Origin: Savagea sp.
GTDB lineage: Bacteria; Bacillota; Bacilli; Bacillales_A; Planococcaceae
DNA length: 52,314 nucleotides
Assembly: GCA_030146155.1 (NCBI GenBank)
Contig: JASLCF010000106.1
Span: 1 to 52,314, forward strand
Direction: 5' to 3'
The notes under the pieces were generated by a model that was given only the letters and a program-made list of their open reading frames with translations, was not told where the DNA came from and ran no database searches. Shown here piece after piece: positions 49,954 to 52,314 of this stretch (position 1 is the stretch's first letter; each line of letters begins with the position of its first letter). Position numbers and translations under genes: made by a program.

Positions 49954-50706
49954 ATGAGTAGAACAGTATTAGTCACAGGAAGTAGTCAAGGACTAGGTGC
50001 AGAAATTGTAAGGACTTTAGCAAGACAAGGAAACAAAGTCATTATTAACTATTATAAAAGTAAAGAAGCTGCGGAAGCTCTGGTCAAAGAAATTGGAGAA
50101 GAACAAGCAGTTGCTTACTATGCAGATGTCACGAATCGTGAAGACGTTGATCAAATGGTAGCAAAAGCTACGTCTCATTTCGGACAAATCGATGTAGTCG
50201 TCAATAACGCATTAGTGGGCTTTAAATTTGATCCTGTGAAACAAAAACCATTTGCAGAATTAGCATGGGCAGATTATCAACAACAAATTGATGGAACTTT
50301 GCAAGCGGCTTTCCATATCGCACAAAGCGTAGTGCCTCAGTTTAAAGAACGCCAACAAGGAACAATCATTAGCATTGGGACTAATTTATATCAAAACCCT
50401 GTCGTTCCGTATCACGAATATACAACTGCCAAGGCTGCATTGATTGGATTTACGAGAAACATCGCAGCGGAGCTTGGGCAATATGGTATCCGTGCAAATA
50501 TGGTATCGGGTGGACTACTCAGAACGACAAATGCAAGTGCTGTTACAACGCCAGAAGTGTTTGATTTAATTGCTTCTTCGACACCTATTCGAAAAGTAAC
50601 GACACCACAAGATGTAGCCAATATGGTAGCTTACCTCGCTTCTGAACAAGCCGATGGAATTACTGGACAAAATATTACAGTAGATGGCGGTTTAACGATG
50701 AATTAA
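49954..50706 (+). CDS. Short-chain dehydrogenase/reductase (FabG-like) under TPP riboswitch
   Basis: A 250-aa classical SDR: the NAD(P)-binding TGSSQGLG (8-15), ADVTNRED, NNALVG in place of the usual NNAG, the catalytic Tyr156 and Lys160 in YTTAK, and a C-terminus GQNITVDGGL. The position normally filled by the catalytic Ser, 13 residues before the Tyr, is Thr143. AGGAG precedes ATG 49954. It forms a two-gene unit with the following monooxygenase. I recall that FabG-like reductases have been predicted as thiamin-regulated in other bacteria (named oarX), but the substrate is unknown. True FabG is unlikely because no fab genes are nearby. Confidence 0.88.
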   Translation: MSRTVLVTGSSQGLGAEIVRTLARQGNKVIINYYKSKEAAEALVKEIGEEQAVAYYADVTNREDVDQMVAKATSHFGQIDVVVNNALVGFKFDPVKQKPFAELAWADYQQQIDGTLQAAFHIAQSVVPQFKERQQGTIISIGTNLYQNPVVPYHEYTTAKAALIGFTRNIAAELGQYGIRANMVSGGLLRTTNASAVTTPEVFDLIASSTPIRKVTTPQDVANMVAYLASEQADGITGQNITVDGGLTMN

Positions 50707-50758
50707 CCTTTCGAACTCATTTCTTAACAAGATGAAAGGAGAAAGGGGATGTGGCATC

Positions 50759-52054
50759 ATGTCAAATAAAAAAATGCATCTAGGTGTTTTATTATATGGA
50801 TGCGGGCATCATCAAGCAGCGTGGATGATGTCCAACTCATCTATTGAAAAAATAGGTGAGATTACTTATTATCAATCACTTGCTCAACTTGCTGAACGAG
50901 GAAAGTTAGATGCGGTATTTTTTGCGGATAATCATTCGTTTACAGCACAAAGTGACAGTGAAATGCCAGCCTTCTGGTTTGATCCAATTGTCAATTTAAC
51001 TGCAATTTCACAAGTGACCACCCATGTGGGACTGGTTTGCACGATTTCAAGTACGTTTTCTAATCCATTTACAGCAGCAAGACAGTTGCTTAGTCTTGAT
51101 CATTTGTCAAAAGGGCGTGTAGGTTGGAATTTGGTCACTTCTATGAGAGATTGGGAAGCACAAAATCATAGTATGGAGGCATTACCCAAGCACGAGTTAC
51201 GTTATGAAAAAGCAACTGAATTTGCAGAAGTGATGGAGAAGCTTTTTCAATCTTGGTCCTCAGCTGACTTTATTCATCAAAAAGAAGAGGGGCGTCTGAT
51301 TGAATCGGAAAATATTCAGCCTATCCATCATCAAGGCAAGTATTTTGAAGTCAAGGGCCCCCTGACGACGCCGATCAGTCCACAAGGTCGCCCTGTAGCC
51401 ATGCAAGCAGGTGCATCAGAACCTGGTGTCCGTTTAGCGGCACAGTTTGCAGAAGTCGTATATGCAGTGGCTTGGAATAAGAAACAGGCTAAACGGTTCA
51501 GAGAGAGAGTTCAGCAAGCGATTGCACAATCGAATCAACCGGAACGTTCTGTAAAAATATTACCTGGACTTGTCACTTATGTGGGCAGCACAAGAGAAGA
51601 AGCTTATGCGAAGAAAAGGAAACTAGACGAACAATTACCCGTTGAAACAGCGTTGGCACAATTGAGTTTCTTTATCCAGCAAGATTGTTCAACATGGGAG
51701 TTAGACGAGTTAGTTCCTGATTTGCCACCTTTAGAAGAGTTCGAAGGTCCAGCTGGTCGATATGAGACGATTTTAGAAATCATTGAAGATAAAAAACCGA
51801 CTGTTAGAGAGCTGCTAGGCTATCTCAATGCAGGAGGCGGTCATCTCACTTTAATCGGTACACCTGAAGAAGTTGTAGATGAAATGGAGACTTGGTTAAA
51901 AGAGGGTGTTGCGGATGGCTTTAATTTAATGCCGCCAGAACTCCCGGCAAGTTTAGATGATTTTGTTACCTTGATTGTTCCTGAATTACAACGGAGAGGC
52001 CTTTTTAGAACAGAATATGAGGGGCAAACATTTCGCTCTCACCTCGGAATATAA
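50759..52054 (+). CDS. FMN-dependent luciferase-like monooxygenase, NtaA/SnaA/DszA family
   Basis: A 431-aa TIM-barrel flavin monooxygenase. The start KKMHLGVLLYGCGHHQAAWM, the GRVGWNLVTSMRDWEAQN region (core GWNLVTS, about 122-128), GPLTTPISPQGRPVAMQAGASEPG (core PQGRPVAMQAGAS) and the C-terminal GTPEEVVDEME are typical of the NtaA/SnaA/DszA group, which oxidise nitrilotriacetate, pristinamycin or dibenzothiophene sulfone with FMNH2 from a separate reductase. The frame starts at 50732, but GGAGAAAGGGG precedes the ATG at 50759. TPP control argues for a thiamin-related substrate; sulfur scavenging is the alternative. Confidence 0.88.
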   Translation: MSNKKMHLGVLLYGCGHHQAAWMMSNSSIEKIGEITYYQSLAQLAERGKLDAVFFADNHSFTAQSDSEMPAFWFDPIVNLTAISQVTTHVGLVCTISSTFSNPFTAARQLLSLDHLSKGRVGWNLVTSMRDWEAQNHSMEALPKHELRYEKATEFAEVMEKLFQSWSSADFIHQKEEGRLIESENIQPIHHQGKYFEVKGPLTTPISPQGRPVAMQAGASEPGVRLAAQFAEVVYAVAWNKKQAKRFRERVQQAIAQSNQPERSVKILPGLVTYVGSTREEAYAKKRKLDEQLPVETALAQLSFFIQQDCSTWELDELVPDLPPLEEFEGPAGRYETILEIIEDKKPTVRELLGYLNAGGGHLTLIGTPEEVVDEMETWLKEGVADGFNLMPPELPASLDDFVTLIVPELQRRGLFRTEYEGQTFRSHLGI

Positions 52055-52089
52055 ATGCAGTAGCCAGTTTTTGGCTCTGCATTTTTTTA
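52055..52089 (+). terminator. Terminator after the monooxygenase gene
   Basis: ATGCAG-AGCC (from 52055) pairs with GGCT-CTGCAT (52073-52082) around TTTTT, followed by seven T. It closes the TPP-controlled unit. The next 160 bases contain AT-rich sequence without a gene. Confidence 0.85.
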
Positions 52090-52248
52090 TCCTATCACAA
52101 GCGTTGGTAAAGAGTTTTACTTCCATTTGAAATCGCCTTTATTGTGTTTGATTTGTAAACGTTTATAGTGTACTGATGAAAAATGTAGCACACCTATCAG
52201 CTTGTATGAGTAAAATGTTTGTGGATGGAAAAATAATAAATCTATAAC

Positions 52249-52314
52249 ATACCATTGATTTCCGCTCCACCTTTTTATGCTTTCCGCGGGCACATCTCCA
52301 AAATCCTCGTCGCA
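52249..52314. repeat. Head of the dispersed intergenic repeat, cut by the window end
   Basis: CCATTGATTTCCGCTCCAC (from 52253), then TTTATGCTTTCCGCGGGC, stands out by its higher GC content. It matches the degenerate head at 49014 and resembles the start of a repeat I recall from Planococcaceae genomes. Window-internal similarity is direct; the family assignment is recollection. Confidence 0.5.

Overview
The window looks like a chromosomal core segment from a low-GC Gram-positive bacterium (Firmicutes/Bacillota, Bacilli). The base composition is AT-rich and Shine-Dalgarno sequences are strong. Gene order follows the Bacillus subtilis ruvA-to-lepA segment almost gene for gene: ruvAB-queA-tgt-yajC-comN-secDF-yrvD-recJ-apt-relA-dtd-yrvJ-hisS-aspS-6S RNA-tcdA-rarA-cymR-yrvO-mnmA-yrrB-recD2-alaS-yrzL-yrrK-yrzB-mltG-trmR-udk-greA-yrrS-mtnN-yqeG-yqeH-aroE-yqeI-nadD-yqeK-rsfS-yqeM-comEA-comEB-comEC-yqzM-holA-rpsT-lepA. 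The sporulation genes that sit in this segment in B. subtilis (spoVB upstream of comN-secDF; gpr and spoIIP between rpsT and lepA) are missing. Short repeats at both window ends resemble a family I recall from Planococcaceae genomes. A non-sporulating member of Planococcaceae/Caryophanaceae is my best guess; the genus is not resolved.

Layout. 1-4.3 kb: Holliday junction helicase (ruvAB), queuosine tRNA modification (queA, tgt) and Sec accessory yajC. 4.4-13.4 kb: comN, secDF, yrvD, recJ, apt, relA, dtd. 13.4-15.0 kb: a secreted SH3/amidase_3 cell-wall hydrolase on the minus strand. 15.1-19.6 kb: T-box-controlled hisS-aspS, 6S RNA and tcdA. 19.6-22.1 kb: a stand-alone cheV and minus-strand rarA. 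22.2-28.0 kb: the sulfur/tRNA-thiolation cluster cymR-yrvO-mnmA-yrrB-recD2. 28.0-33.8 kb: T-box-controlled alaS, the yrzL-yrrK-yrzB operon, mltG, trmR. 33.8-36.5 kb: udk, greA, yrrS, mtnN and a 26-codon membrane peptide. 36.6-41.6 kb: the compact yqeG-yqeH-aroE-yqeI-nadD-yqeK-rsfS-yqeM operon of ribosome assembly and NAD/shikimate genes. 41.6-45.1 kb: the comE DNA-uptake operon. 45.1-48.8 kb: yqzM, holA, rpsT (minus) and lepA.

After lepA the conserved order stops: no hemN/hrcA/grpE follows. Instead there is a 3.3 kb accessory block of two riboswitch-controlled transcription units flanked by copies of the short repeat. A SAM-I (S-box) riboswitch precedes an unrecognised 89-aa protein. A TPP (THI-box) riboswitch precedes a short-chain dehydrogenase and an NtaA/SnaA/DszA-type flavin monooxygenase. 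I see no transposase, phage, CRISPR, tRNA or rRNA genes. This block is the most likely place for undescribed biology.

Functional links: two T-boxes, one S-box, one THI-box and CymR tie translation and sulfur metabolism to tRNA charging, SAM, TPP and cysteine status. YrvO-MnmA, TrmR, TcdA, QueA and Tgt all modify tRNA anticodon loops. ComN and the comE operon, its target in B. subtilis, are about 37 kb apart in this window.
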